Assembly: GCF_018613605.1 (NCBI RefSeq)
Contig: NZ_JAGGPU010000018.1
Coordinates: 62,001 to 126,000, forward strand
Source of the DNA: Pedobacter sp. ISL-64
GTDB taxonomy: Bacteria > Bacteroidota > Bacteroidia > Sphingobacteriales > Sphingobacteriaceae
Reading direction: 5' to 3'
Length of the DNA: 64,000 nt
Shown here piece after piece: positions 44,619 through 53,497 of this stretch. The notes under the pieces are model-generated. The model worked only from the letters and a program-made list of their open reading frames with translations. It had not been told where the DNA came from and did not search any database. Position 1 is the first letter of the stretch; each line of letters begins with the position of its first letter. A program made the translations under genes and the position numbers.

Positions 44619-45467
44619 TCTTAAATACGCGTCTATTAAAAAGCATATAGCAAACACTACCGAAGCATAACCATTTAAGGTTTGAAACGCCCTGTTTACT
44701 TTGCTGATATCATTTGGTTTTACCAGTAGGTGCTGATAAATCAACATCGAACAGAAAAACACAATACCTACGTAATAAACCCAGCTAAAGGATGTAAAAA
44801 ACACAGGCAAAATAACACAGGTGGCAGAGAGTATATGCAACAGCACCGAAACATTCAAAGCATTTTTAATGCCAAGTGTCGATGGGATGGAGTGTAATTT
44901 TTCTTCCCGGTCAAATTCTTCATCCTGTAATGCGTATATAATATCAAATCCACTTACCCAGAACAATACGGTTAAGGAGTAAAGTACAGGAACCAGCGCA
45001 AAATGTCCGGTTACGGCAATGTAAGCGCCAATAGGCGCAAGCGCCAGCCCTAAGCCCAATACCAAATGGCAAAGCGCGGTGAAACGTTTGGTATAACTAT
45101 AAAACAAAACCACAAATAAAGCCACAGGCGATAAATAGAAACAAAGCGGGTTAATGAAGTAGGTGGTAATGGAGAAAAGCACACAATTGGCAATAACGAA
45201 AATCAACGCCTCATTTGCCGAAACTTTACCTGCAGGGATATCGCGCATTTTAGTGCGTGGGTTTTTCGCATCAATATTTCTATCCAGGTAACGGTTAAAG
45301 GCCATGGCCGAGTTTCTGGCAAAAACCATACAGAGCAAAACTAAAATCAGTTTATACCAGGAAAATGGATTTTCTGTTGTGGTTACGCCCAAAAAGAAAC
45401 CAATCATAGCAAATGGTAGTGCAAAAACAGAGTGGGCGAATAATACGAGTGAAAAGTATTTTTTCAT
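44610..45467 (-). CDS. UbiA-family prenyltransferase
   Basis: A 285-residue membrane enzyme with about eight helices that attaches an isoprenoid chain to an aromatic ring. The two Asp-rich motifs are AFNRYLDRNIDAKNPRT (NRxxDxxxD) and YALQDEEFDREEKLHSIPS. It resembles 4-hydroxybenzoate prenyltransferases; in an organism using menaquinone the same family also serves futalosine-type synthesis (MqnP), so the substrate is uncertain. menG lies 0.9 kb away on the opposite strand. Its stop codon lies inside the tandem repeat. Confidence 0.88.
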   Translation of the reverse strand: MKKYFSLVLFAHSVFALPFAMIGFFLGVTTTENPFSWYKLILVLLCMVFARNSAMAFNRYLDRNIDAKNPRTKMRDIPAGKVSANEALIFVIANCVLFSITTYFINPLCFYLSPVALFVVLFYSYTKRFTALCHLVLGLGLALAPIGAYIAVTGHFALVPVLYSLTVLFWVSGFDIIYALQDEEFDREEKLHSIPSTLGIKNALNVSVLLHILSATCVILPVFFTSFSWVYYVGIVFFCSMLIYQHLLVKPNDISKVNRAFQTLNGYASVVFAICFLIDAYLRHK

Positions 45468-45576
45468 TTTTTTTAGAACTGATTAATTTCCCTTTCGGGG
45501 TGATTGCACAGATTATTTGATTACACAGATTTTTTATTGTTAAACTGAAAATTGTGCACTGTAGACTGAAAACTGG

Positions 45577-46200
45577 TTAAAACTTCTTATAATCTGTAGG
45601 AACAACAAAGTCTTTGTTTACCTCATAAATGAAATTAAGCACTTCATCTTTTCCAGTTCCTTTTTCTGCAGAAGAAATAAAGGTGGCAGGAATTTCTTCG
45701 AAAAATTCACCTAATTTTTTCTTAAAGGCAGCTACATTTTTCTGAGTGGTGGTCATGCCCTGTTTATCGGCTTTGGTAAAAATTAACGAAAACGGTATCT
45801 GTTTTTCACCTAACCAATAACAAAATTCAATATCAATTCCCTGAGGTTCTAAACGGCTGTCTATCAGAACAAAAACACATTGTAAACTTTCTCTTTTGGT
45901 TATATAGGCACGGATAAATTTCTCCCATTTCTCTCTGCTGGTTTTAGAAACCTTGGCATAACCATAACCTGGTAAATCGACAATATACCATTTCTCGTTA
46001 ATCAGAAAGTGATTAATTAACTGTGTTTTGCCAGGGCGTTGAGAGGTTTTTGCCAATCCATGTTGATTAACCAGCATATTGATTAATGAAGATTTACCCA
46101 CATTAGAGCGGCCAATAAATGCATATTCGGGCATAGTTGGTACGGGTAGTGCCGAAATTTGGGTGTTGCTGCAAACAAATGTTGCCGTTTTGATAATCAT
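45577..46200 (-). CDS. ysxC: Ribosome biogenesis GTP-binding protein YsxC/EngB
   Basis: A 207-residue GTPase for late assembly of the large ribosomal subunit. The start is ATG at 46200: the open frame reaches TTG 35 codons further (46305), but that extension is unrelated to the family and runs through repeat-like DNA. G1 is GRSNVGKSS (about 30-38), G2 TQLINHFL region, G3 DLPGYGYAK and G4 TKAD. A TACCTTTG element sits 4 bases before this ATG. Confidence 0.95.
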   Translation of the reverse strand: MIIKTATFVCSNTQISALPVPTMPEYAFIGRSNVGKSSLINMLVNQHGLAKTSQRPGKTQLINHFLINEKWYIVDLPGYGYAKVSKTSREKWEKFIRAYITKRESLQCVFVLIDSRLEPQGIDIEFCYWLGEKQIPFSLIFTKADKQGMTTTQKNVAAFKKKLGEFFEEIPATFISSAEKGTGKDEVLNFIYEVNKDFVVPTDYKKF

Positions 46201-46204
46201 GGTA

Positions 46205-46212
46205 CAAAGGTA
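46205..46212 (-). promoter_or_regulatory. -7 element abutting ysxC start
   Basis: The minus strand reads TACCTTTG, then TACC, then ATG at 46200. It supports the short start and suggests a message with almost no leader. Confidence 0.5.
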
Positions 46213-46337
46213 ACAATTAGTTTTGAGTTGAGGGTTTGGAGTGTGGAGTAGAAAACCCACCGTCGTCAGCAATTCGTAAAGTTTAAGGCAATCGCTAAAC
46301 TGCAAACTCTAAACTCCCAACTGCAAACTCTTTTCTC

Positions 46338-46345
46338 TATCTTTG
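46338..46345 (+). promoter_or_regulatory. -7 element of menG promoter
   Basis: TATCTTTG matches the consensus. It overlaps a possible TTG start (46343) and so supports ATG 46355, 9 bases downstream, as the true start. Confidence 0.6.
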
Positions 46346-46354
46346 CCCCATATC

Positions 46355-47086
46355 ATGAATCAGAATATCACCCCATACCAAGTAGAAGATGCAACTAAAA
46401 AGGAGCAGGTTGCAACCATGTTTAATAACATTTCGGGCACTTACGATTTTTTAAACCATTTTCTTTCTTTAGGGATAGATGTATTATGGCGTAAGAAAGC
46501 CATTAAAGAACTGGTTTCCATCCACCCGAGAACTTTGCTTGATGTAGCTACAGGAACTGGCGATTTTGCCTTTGAAGCCATTAAAAAGCTTCATCCCGAA
46601 AAGGTAATTGGTGTTGATATTTCTGAAGGTATGTTAGAAGTAGCCAAGAAGAAAATTAACGAGCGTAGTTTAAACGAAGTTTTTACCGTTCAGGTTGGCG
46701 ATTCTGAAGGTCTGCATTTCGAAAATGATACTTTTGATGCGATTACCTGCGCTTATGGTGTGCGTAATTTCGAAAACCTCGAAAAAGGATTAACTGATAT
46801 GTACAGGGTATTAAAGCCCAACGGGAAAATGGTGATACTGGAATTTTCGAAACCAAAGGTTTTTCCGGTAAAACAACTGTATAGTTTTTATTTTAAACAG
46901 GTAACGCCTTTCTTTGGAAAACTATTTTCTAAAGACCACAGAGCTTATACCTATTTGCCAGAATCGGTAGCAGCTTTTCCCGACGGAGAAGATTTTACCA
47001 ACCTGATGGAAAAAGTTGGCTTTAAAAGTACCAAACAAAGAATTTTAACGTTTGGAATAAGTTCGATATATGTAGGAACCAAATGA
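46355..47086 (+). CDS. menG: Demethylmenaquinone methyltransferase (MenG/UbiE)
   Basis: A 243-residue SAM-dependent methyltransferase that performs the last step of menaquinone synthesis. Start ATG 46355 is preferred over an upstream TTG that overlaps the promoter. Motifs are FNNISGTYDFLNHFLSLGID, the SAM site LLDVATGTGDFAFEA, VIGVDISEGMLEVAKKK and CAYGVRNFENLEKG. The UbiE signature is complete. The stop overlaps the porT start (ATGA), so the two are translationally coupled. Confidence 0.96.
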   Translation: MNQNITPYQVEDATKKEQVATMFNNISGTYDFLNHFLSLGIDVLWRKKAIKELVSIHPRTLLDVATGTGDFAFEAIKKLHPEKVIGVDISEGMLEVAKKKINERSLNEVFTVQVGDSEGLHFENDTFDAITCAYGVRNFENLEKGLTDMYRVLKPNGKMVILEFSKPKVFPVKQLYSFYFKQVTPFFGKLFSKDHRAYTYLPESVAAFPDGEDFTNLMEKVGFKSTKQRILTFGISSIYVGTK

Positions 47087-47880
47087 TCAGAAAATTAAGC
47101 CTCATTCTTTCACTTTTTATGATTTCTACAACCGCCTTTGCTCAAAATTGGGGCGGTGGAATAGATGATGAAGATTGGAGTTTTGGTTTTAATTTCCAAT
47201 ATATCTCAGCCGAATACAAAATTCTTAAAAAGCAAAATTGGCGATCGCCTTTTTATGAGGTGCCAAATTCTCTGGATCCTTCTTACGATCCGAATTCGGG
47301 CATTCCGGTTACCTCAACGCTAAATTCTATTTCTAGCTCACCATCTCAAGGTTTTGGGTTGGGTTTTGTAATGAACAGAATGATCTCTGATAACTTCGAT
47401 ATCAGGGCAACGCCGTCGCTTATTTTTAGTGATAGGATAGTAACTTACGAGTATGAACCTATGGCGCCGATCAACGTAGGCAATGGGCAAACGAAAAACT
47501 TTCAAACCGTGGTTGAAAGAAAAGTTCAGGCAACCATGTTCGAATTTCCATTAGGCTTAAAGGTGAAGTCGAACCGGATGAACAATTTTAGGGTATATTG
47601 GTTAGGCGGCGCTAAATATTCAATAGATATAGCTTCGAAAAAGAAAACCTTCGATGAAGGCGAAACACCGGTAAATAAGTTTTTAAAAAATCAAAGAAAT
47701 TACCTGTCGTACGAAACAGGTATTGGTTTCGATATTTACTTCGAGTATTTTAAAATGTCGCCCGAAATAAAACTCTCGTATTCGACCAACGATTTGCTTC
47801 AGCACGACAATACGGTTTATGCCAATCCAATAGATAAGTTGAAATTACGTCAATTAACATTCAGTTTGATTTTTCAATAG
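47083..47880 (+). CDS. porT: PorT-family T9SS outer membrane protein
   Basis: A 265-residue predicted outer membrane beta-barrel with signal peptide MIRKLSLILSLFMISTTAFA. It resembles PorT, a component required for type IX secretion, in length, strand pattern (SPSQGFGLGFVMNRMISDNF, then FDIRATPSLIFSDR) and location, since porT follows the menG/ubiE gene in several Bacteroidota genomes. It starts inside the menG stop. Identity is by recollection of family and context; the general PorT-like barrel call is secure. Confidence 0.8.
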   Translation: MIRKLSLILSLFMISTTAFAQNWGGGIDDEDWSFGFNFQYISAEYKILKKQNWRSPFYEVPNSLDPSYDPNSGIPVTSTLNSISSSPSQGFGLGFVMNRMISDNFDIRATPSLIFSDRIVTYEYEPMAPINVGNGQTKNFQTVVERKVQATMFEFPLGLKVKSNRMNNFRVYWLGGAKYSIDIASKKKTFDEGETPVNKFLKNQRNYLSYETGIGFDIYFEYFKMSPEIKLSYSTNDLLQHDNTVYANPIDKLKLRQLTFSLIFQ

Positions 47881-47900
47881 TCCTGCAATCCAAAAAAACT

Positions 47901-47908
47901 TACCTTTG
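47901..47908 (+). promoter_or_regulatory. -7 element upstream of the SDR gene
   Basis: TACCTTTG matches the consensus; the SDR start lies 61 bases downstream. Confidence 0.5.
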
Positions 47909-47969
47909 TTGGTGTAGGTAAATCAAAGATGGTATCTTAAAGAATTACCGAGACTTAAAATTCATAAAA

Positions 47970-48728
47970 ATGTCTAAAATCGCATTAATTACAGGCGCAA
48001 CTTCTGGTATTGGCGAAGCTTGTGCACATACATTTGCCCAACAAGGTTACAATCTGGTATTATTGGCCCGCAGAGAAGATCGGTTGGCAAAAATTGCCCA
48101 TCATTTAGAAGATAAGTATGCCATTACCATCAAACAGGTTTTTGCCGATGTTCGCGATAAAGAAAGTCTTACCGCTGCTTTAGAGGTTTTGCCGGCAGAA
48201 TGGAAAAAGGTTGATGTTTTGATTAACAATGCGGGCTTAAGTCAGGGTTTAGATCCGATTGATAAAGGCGATACCAACGATTGGGACACCATGATTGATA
48301 CGAATGTTAAGGGTTTGCTTTATGTAACCAAAATTGTTTCCAACTGGATGATACCAAACCAATCAGGTCATATTATTAACATTGGTTCTATTGCCGGAAA
48401 AGAAGTTTATCCAAATGGAAACGTATATTGTGCCAGCAAACATGCTGTTGATGCTTTGAGTAAAGGTATGCGTATAGATTTATTGCCCCACGGCATAAAG
48501 GTTACCGAAATTAATCCAGGGATGGTAGAAACCGAATTTTCGGTGGTGCGCTTTAAAGGTGATGAAGACCGGGCGAAAAAAGTATACGAAAACCTGGAGC
48601 CATTAATTGCCGACGATATTGCAGATGCCATTTGGTATGTAGTAAGCAGACCAAAACATGTTAATATTAACGACATGCTGATTATGCCTACCGCACAGGC
48701 TACAGCAACAATTATAAGTAGGGGTTAA
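47970..48728 (+). CDS. SDR-family NAD(P)-dependent oxidoreductase
   Basis: A 252-residue classical short-chain dehydrogenase. TGATSGIGEA (about 8-17) is the cofactor loop, NNAG stands near residue 90, and the catalytic pair is in GSIAGKEVYPNGNVYCASK with Ser, Tyr and Lys. The RRED after the second strand favours NADP. It is close to YdfG/serine 3-dehydrogenase-like enzymes; the substrate is not known. A noncoding stretch rich in GGTTAAC phrases follows. Confidence 0.92.
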   Translation: MSKIALITGATSGIGEACAHTFAQQGYNLVLLARREDRLAKIAHHLEDKYAITIKQVFADVRDKESLTAALEVLPAEWKKVDVLINNAGLSQGLDPIDKGDTNDWDTMIDTNVKGLLYVTKIVSNWMIPNQSGHIINIGSIAGKEVYPNGNVYCASKHAVDALSKGMRIDLLPHGIKVTEINPGMVETEFSVVRFKGDEDRAKKVYENLEPLIADDIADAIWYVVSRPKHVNINDMLIMPTAQATATIISRG

Positions 48729-48838
48729 CTGTTTAAATTGTTTAAACTGGTTAACTGTTGTGAATAGCAATGGCATTTAACCGATTAACCTTATAACAAT
48801 TAACCACTTAACCCCTGGAACGATTAACCAATTAAAGA
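48728..48838. repeat. GTTAAC/ATTAACC phrase repeats
   Basis: The gap between the SDR and yqeY genes is made of words like TTAACTGTTTAAATTG, GGTTAACTG, ATTAACC and CAATTAACC. A similar block follows murI (58364-58430). Confidence 0.55.
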
Positions 48839-48839
48839 A

Positions 48840-49286
48840 ATGATATCAAACACAATAGATCAGGAAATAAAAAAAGCCATGTTGGCTAAAAACAATGCAC
48901 AGTTAAGAGGTTTAAGAGCAATAAAGGCAGCTTTACTTTTAGCTAAAACAGAGAAAGGATCTTCAGAAGAAATTACGGAAGAAACTGAACTTAAAATTCT
49001 TCAGAAACTGATTAAACAACGCCGCGAATCTGCTGATATTTACAAGCAGCAAAATCGCGAAGATTTGTATCAGGTAGAAGAAGAAGAAATTGAAGTGATC
49101 AGTCAGTTTTTGCCAAAACAGTTAGATAGGGCAGAGGTTGCTGCAATTATTGAGGCTGTAATCAAACAATCTGGTGCTACATCGGTTAAGGATATGGGGA
49201 AGGTAATGGGCATGGCAAATGCAGCGCTTGCAGGTAAAGCTGATGGTAAATTAATTGCTGAGATTGTTAAAGAAAAACTAGCTTAA
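48840..49286 (+). CDS. GatB/YqeY domain-containing protein
   Basis: A 148-residue helical protein equal to the free-standing tail domain of GatB. Motifs are LRAIKAALLLAKTEKG, LIKQRRESADIYKQQNRED, and the final VKDMGKVMGMANAALAGKAD. Members are thought to act near tRNA-dependent amidation or tRNA binding, but the exact role is unknown. It stands alone, with about 180 bases to the next gene. Confidence 0.92.
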   Translation: MISNTIDQEIKKAMLAKNNAQLRGLRAIKAALLLAKTEKGSSEEITEETELKILQKLIKQRRESADIYKQQNREDLYQVEEEEIEVISQFLPKQLDRAEVAAIIEAVIKQSGATSVKDMGKVMGMANAALAGKADGKLIAEIVKEKLA

Positions 49287-49469
49287 TTTAAGGCTAAAAG
49301 CAGAAAGAGTAAAGCTTAAAGCGCATTTATCGCTGGTCGCTAGTTGCTTACCGCTTTACAAAGGGCGTTTTTATACCGTTTTCGATTTTATTTCAGAAAA
49401 ATGGCATAGAAATGCATAAATTTAATTTTACTCTACTAACTTAGTAGCACAATACCATCTAGAATATAT

Positions 49470-50234
49470 ATGACCTACCCGATAATAGAAGAAGACGGAT
49501 TTAAATACATCGAAGCTGGAACAGGCGAAACACTGGTATTGCTACACGGCCTAATGGGCGAACTAAGCAATTGGGAACTGGTTATAGAACAGTTTAAAGA
49601 TCGCTATCGTGTAATTATTCCAATTTTACCAATTTACGATTTGCCTATTTTAACATTGGGCGTAAAAGCATTGTCGAGATATCTTCATCGCTTTTTAAAA
49701 TATAAAAATTTAAACCAGGTAGTACTTGTTGGTAATTCGCTTGGTGGCCATGTGGGTTTGGTATTTACGGTTGCCCATCAGGAGTTTGTTAAAGCCTTGG
49801 TACTAACAGGTAGCTCTGGCTTATACGAAAATGCTTTTGGAGGTTCTTTCCCGCGGAGAGAGAGCTACGATTACATTAAGGAAAAAGTAGAGTTTACTTT
49901 TTACGATCCTGCAACTGCAACCAAAGAACTCGTTGATGATGTTTTTAAAACGGTTAACGATAGATCGAGGGTTATTAGGATTTTAACTATGGCTAAATCG
50001 GCAATACGCCACAACATGGCTAAAGAACTGTCGAAAATTACCATACCGGTTTCTTTAATCTGGGGTAAAAATGATAAGGTTACGCCACCAGAAGTGGCAG
50101 AAGAATTTCATGAATTGTTGCCGAATTCGGAATTAAATTGGGTTGATAAATGTGGGCATGCGCCTATGATGGAACATCCGGAAATATTTAATGCATTTTT
50201 AGAGAAATTTTTAGATAGAATATTGTTAAAATAA
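49470..50234 (+). CDS. Alpha/beta hydrolase
   Basis: A 254-residue alpha/beta-fold hydrolase. The nucleophile elbow is LVGNSLGGHVG (Ser90), the oxyanion HG is LLHGLMGELSNW, the acid is in LIWGKNDKVTPP, and the base in KCGHAPMMEHPE. The substrate cannot be inferred. It is the first gene of a tight plus-strand run: the next gene starts at the base after its stop. Its neighbours are envelope genes, so a lipid or quinone-linked role is conceivable but unproved. Confidence 0.9.
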   Translation: MTYPIIEEDGFKYIEAGTGETLVLLHGLMGELSNWELVIEQFKDRYRVIIPILPIYDLPILTLGVKALSRYLHRFLKYKNLNQVVLVGNSLGGHVGLVFTVAHQEFVKALVLTGSSGLYENAFGGSFPRRESYDYIKEKVEFTFYDPATATKELVDDVFKTVNDRSRVIRILTMAKSAIRHNMAKELSKITIPVSLIWGKNDKVTPPEVAEEFHELLPNSELNWVDKCGHAPMMEHPEIFNAFLEKFLDRILLK

Positions 50235-50897
50235 ATGTTTGCAGCAGAAATCATATCAGATGCAATTCCATCACTAAGGGCCGATGACACGGTGCAGAAA
50301 GCTTTAGATCGTATGAACGATTTTAAACTAAAGCATTTGCCGGTTGTTAACGAGGTAACTTTATTGGGGCTGGTTTCTGAAGATGATTTACTAAATATTG
50401 ATAATCACGATACACTTTTAAGCGATAGTGCGGTAAACATACTTAATGTTTTCGTGTTGAGTAACGTACATACGTATGATGTAATCAGGTTATTGAGTCA
50501 GTTAAAATTGACAGCTGTTCCGGTTTTAGATCAACAGAAAAATTACCTGGGTTTAATTTCGATCAATAACATGGTAAATGCCGTGGCCGAACAGTATGCT
50601 GTAAATGAACCTGGGGGAATTATCGTTTTGGAAATCAGTAACCGCGATAATTCTCTGGCACATATTGCACAGATTGTTGAAGCCGATAATGCACAGGTGC
50701 TCTCTTCTTACGTGAATTCTTTCGAAAATTCTACACGTTTAGAAGTAACGCTCAAAGTAAATAAAACAGAAATTACTTCATTGGTAGCTTCTTTCGAAAG
50801 ATATGATTATCTGGTAAAAGAGGTATACAATAACACGCAGATTGATGATGGGTCGCAGGAGCGTTACGATTCTTTCATGAACTATTTAAATGTATAA
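50235..50897 (+). CDS. CBS-pair protein with ACT-like C-terminal domain
   Basis: A 220-residue cytoplasmic protein: two CBS motifs (about 1-125: ADDTVQKALDRMNDFKLKHL and LKLTAVPVLDQQKNYLGLIS), then a small beta-alpha-beta region (about 130-205; PGGIIVLEISNRDNSLAHIA) like an ACT domain. CBS pairs usually bind adenosine nucleotides and control a partner. It begins immediately after the hydrolase stop and is 9 bases before nadK, so it may sense nucleotides in relation to that kinase. This is inference from position. Confidence 0.82.
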   Translation: MFAAEIISDAIPSLRADDTVQKALDRMNDFKLKHLPVVNEVTLLGLVSEDDLLNIDNHDTLLSDSAVNILNVFVLSNVHTYDVIRLLSQLKLTAVPVLDQQKNYLGLISINNMVNAVAEQYAVNEPGGIIVLEISNRDNSLAHIAQIVEADNAQVLSSYVNSFENSTRLEVTLKVNKTEITSLVASFERYDYLVKEVYNNTQIDDGSQERYDSFMNYLNV

Positions 50898-50906
50898 ACC
50901 TACTTT

Positions 50907-51788
50907 ATGAGGATTGCAATTTACGGGAGAGATTTTAATGACACGGTTTTGCCCTACGTTCAAGAGGTTTTTAATCATTTAGCCGAGCATCATATCCAGC
51001 CGGTTTTATATTCAAAATTTAAAACATCCCTTCATGGCAAAATTAAGTTGCCTGCCAATACGGTTATTTTTCATAACCATAGCGAACTAAAAGACCTTGC
51101 CGATGTATTGTTGAGCTTAGGAGGCGATGGTACCTTACTGGATACTTTATCGTTAATCCGTAATTCGGGCATACCCGTAATAGGAATCAATTTTGGCCGG
51201 TTGGGTTTTCTGGCCAGCATCAATAAAAATGAAATAGGATCGGCGCTAAAAGCCTTAATTAACGGAGAATATACCCTAGATTCCCGTTCTCTTTTAACTT
51301 TAGAATCGGATAATGGCCTTTTTGGAGAAGAGAATTTTGCACTGAATGACATTACCATTCACCGCCGCGATAATTCTGCCATGATGATTATCCATGCCTC
51401 AATGAACAATGAGTTTATTAATTCTTATTGGGCCGATGGATTGATTATTGCAACGCCGACGGGATCAACCGCTTACTCATTAAGCTGCGGTGGCCCGATT
51501 ATTTATCCCGATTCTGAAAACTTTGTAATTACGCCTATTGCACCGCATAACTTAAATGTAAGGCCGGTGGTTGTACCAGATGATAATAAACTCTCTTTTG
51601 AGGTAGAAGCACGCGAATCAAAATTTCTGGTTTCTTGTGATAGCCGAACTGTCACCGTAGAGCGTTCAGTAAAAATTAGCATAAAAAAGGCAGATTTTTG
51701 TGTAAATCTTATCCGCCTTAACAATGAAACCTACTTAAACACGTTAAGAAATAAATTATTATGGGGCATTGATACCCGTAACTACTAA
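50907..51788 (+). CDS. nadK: NAD kinase
   Basis: A 293-residue kinase that makes NADP from NAD. The glycine-rich LLSLGGDGTLLDTL (GGDGT at about 72-76), the GINFGRLGFLA segment, the FALNDITIHRRDNS loop and TPTGSTAYSLSCGGPI are all present. Length is normal. It follows the CBS-pair gene and is 2 bases ahead of the porG-like gene. Confidence 0.96.
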   Translation: MRIAIYGRDFNDTVLPYVQEVFNHLAEHHIQPVLYSKFKTSLHGKIKLPANTVIFHNHSELKDLADVLLSLGGDGTLLDTLSLIRNSGIPVIGINFGRLGFLASINKNEIGSALKALINGEYTLDSRSLLTLESDNGLFGEENFALNDITIHRRDNSAMMIIHASMNNEFINSYWADGLIIATPTGSTAYSLSCGGPIIYPDSENFVITPIAPHNLNVRPVVVPDDNKLSFEVEARESKFLVSCDSRTVTVERSVKISIKKADFCVNLIRLNNETYLNTLRNKLLWGIDTRNY

Positions 51789-51790
51789 GT

Positions 51791-52588
51791 ATGACGCCAA
51801 CCAAACCTCTCTTAATTCTCCTCTTTTTTATCTTTAGCGGACAAATTCTTCGTGCGCAAGAAGGCACCTGGGAAGTTGGGCTAATGGGTGGAGGAGCAGG
51901 TTACATGGGCGATCTCAATCAAAATAATCCATTGCAGATTAGCGGACTCTCTGGCGGTGCTTATGTAAAACGTAACTTTAACCAATATTTTGGCGTTCGC
52001 TTAAATTATACTTACGGACAAGTTAAGGCAGATGATGCTAATTCTAGTAATGAACAGTTCCGTGAAAGAAACCTCCGTTTTAAAACATCGATGCACGAGT
52101 TTAGCGGGCTGATCGATTTTAATTTTTTTAACTTCAGTATAGGTGGCGGAACCAGACAGTTCACTCCCTACCTTTTTACTGGTGTTGGTTTAGTTGTTTT
52201 TAAACCTAGGGTAAAAATTGATGGTGAAAGATACCGGTTAGATCGACTCAGAACCGAAGGCCAGGAAAATGGTTACAACAATGCTGTTTTAACTATCCCA
52301 TATGGATTAGGGCTAAGGTATAATTACAAAAATACCTGGAGTGTTTTTACTGAACTAGGTTACCGGACACCACTTACCGATTATATTGACGATGTAAGCG
52401 GCCGCTATCCGGTTAATCCTGTAATCGTTGGAAATGGCCAAAATCAGGTCAATTTATCCGATCCTTCACGCTACCAAATCGGACAAGCGGGTACTCAAAG
52501 AGGCGATTTTAGAAAAAGGGACACTTATCTATTTGTTAGTGTTGGCATATCTTTTACCTTTGTATCCTCAAAATGCTATTCCTTTTAA
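51791..52588 (+). CDS. porG: DUF6089 / PorG-family outer membrane protein
   Basis: A 265-residue predicted barrel with signal peptide (ending GQILRAQ). It has the family beginning TWEVGLMGGGAGYMGDLNQ and the middle GVRLNYTYGQVKADD and PYLFTGVGLVVF. In Porphyromonas gingivalis the PorG protein of the type IX system is encoded next to uppS and bamA; the same order occurs here. The assignment depends on that remembered synteny and on family resemblance. It may link the secretion machinery to the outer membrane. Confidence 0.75.
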   Translation: MTPTKPLLILLFFIFSGQILRAQEGTWEVGLMGGGAGYMGDLNQNNPLQISGLSGGAYVKRNFNQYFGVRLNYTYGQVKADDANSSNEQFRERNLRFKTSMHEFSGLIDFNFFNFSIGGGTRQFTPYLFTGVGLVVFKPRVKIDGERYRLDRLRTEGQENGYNNAVLTIPYGLGLRYNYKNTWSVFTELGYRTPLTDYIDDVSGRYPVNPVIVGNGQNQVNLSDPSRYQIGQAGTQRGDFRKRDTYLFVSVGISFTFVSSKCYSF

Positions 52589-52607
52589 GCTGATTTTGAC
52601 ATAATTA

Positions 52608-53348
52608 ATGGGATTTAAAGAACAAATAGACTATAGCCGCCTGCCAAGGCACATTGCCGTAATCATGGATGGTAATGGAAGATGGGCAAAAGGCCAGGGT
52701 AAAGTGCGGGTTTTCGGACATGAACAAGGTGTGCTTTCTGTAAAAGACATTGTAGAAGGTTGTGTGGAAGTAGGTATTGAGTACCTCACTTTGTATGCTT
52801 TTTCTACAGAAAATTGGAACAGGCCTAAAGAAGAGGTGGATGCATTGATGCAGATTCTGATTTCTACCATCAACAAAGAAACCGAAACACTTAATAAAAA
52901 TAACATTAAGCTGAATGCCATTGGCAATATTGCGTCTTTACCTCAAGAATGTATAGATGACTTAAAAGAAGCCATGGAAAAGACTGCCCATAACGAAAAA
53001 TGTACTTTAACATTAGCGTTGAGCTATAGCGCAAAGTGGGAGATTTTGGAGGCTGCCAAAAAAATCGCATCGGCAGTAAAAGACAATGCCATTTCTTTGG
53101 ATGATATAAACGAAGACCTGTTTTCATCAAAACTAACAACGGTAAATATACCCGATCCAGAATTGATGATCAGGACCAGTGGTGAGCACCGTATCAGCAA
53201 TTATCTGCTTTGGCAAATGGCTTATACCGAGTTTTATTTTACTGATGTTTTATGGCCGGATTTCAGACGAGAAGATCTTTTCGAGGCTATTGTAGACTAT
53301 CAAAAACGCGAACGCCGTTTTGGTAAAATTAGCGAACAATTAAACTAA
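52608..53348 (+). CDS. uppS: Isoprenyl transferase (undecaprenyl diphosphate synthase)
   Basis: A 246-residue cis-prenyltransferase that makes the C55 carrier lipid for peptidoglycan and polysaccharides. The active site is HIAVIMDGNGRWAKGQG with Asp21, followed by TLYAFSTENWNRP and the C-terminal PELMIRTSGEHRISNYLLWQ. Length and motifs are standard. It lies 19 bases after porG and 150 before bamA. Confidence 0.96.
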   Translation: MGFKEQIDYSRLPRHIAVIMDGNGRWAKGQGKVRVFGHEQGVLSVKDIVEGCVEVGIEYLTLYAFSTENWNRPKEEVDALMQILISTINKETETLNKNNIKLNAIGNIASLPQECIDDLKEAMEKTAHNEKCTLTLALSYSAKWEILEAAKKIASAVKDNAISLDDINEDLFSSKLTTVNIPDPELMIRTSGEHRISNYLLWQMAYTEFYFTDVLWPDFRREDLFEAIVDYQKRERRFGKISEQLN

Positions 53349-53497
53349 TTTTTCTTTTAACACTTTTTAACAAGCGTTTAAACTAACTTAGCACCACTTT
53401 TATACGATAAATGAAACCATAATAAGGGAACAACGTAAAGAAATTTTGCTTTATAAAATATCGTTACCTTTTGGCCATTACTGAACAATTAATTTTA

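Noticed and set aside
44408..44650. 80-residue plus-strand frame over the tandem repeat
   Set aside because: It exists only because two repeat units are spaced by 111 bases; it is antisense to the UbiA gene end and has no independent support.
46201..46305. N-terminal extension of YsxC (35 residues)
   Set aside because: The extension has no family match, runs through repeat-like DNA and crosses the -7 element; ATG 46200 fits the family.
49287..49469. Possible small RNA or tRNA in the gap after yqeY
   Set aside because: No cloverleaf or terminator-closed structure could be drawn.
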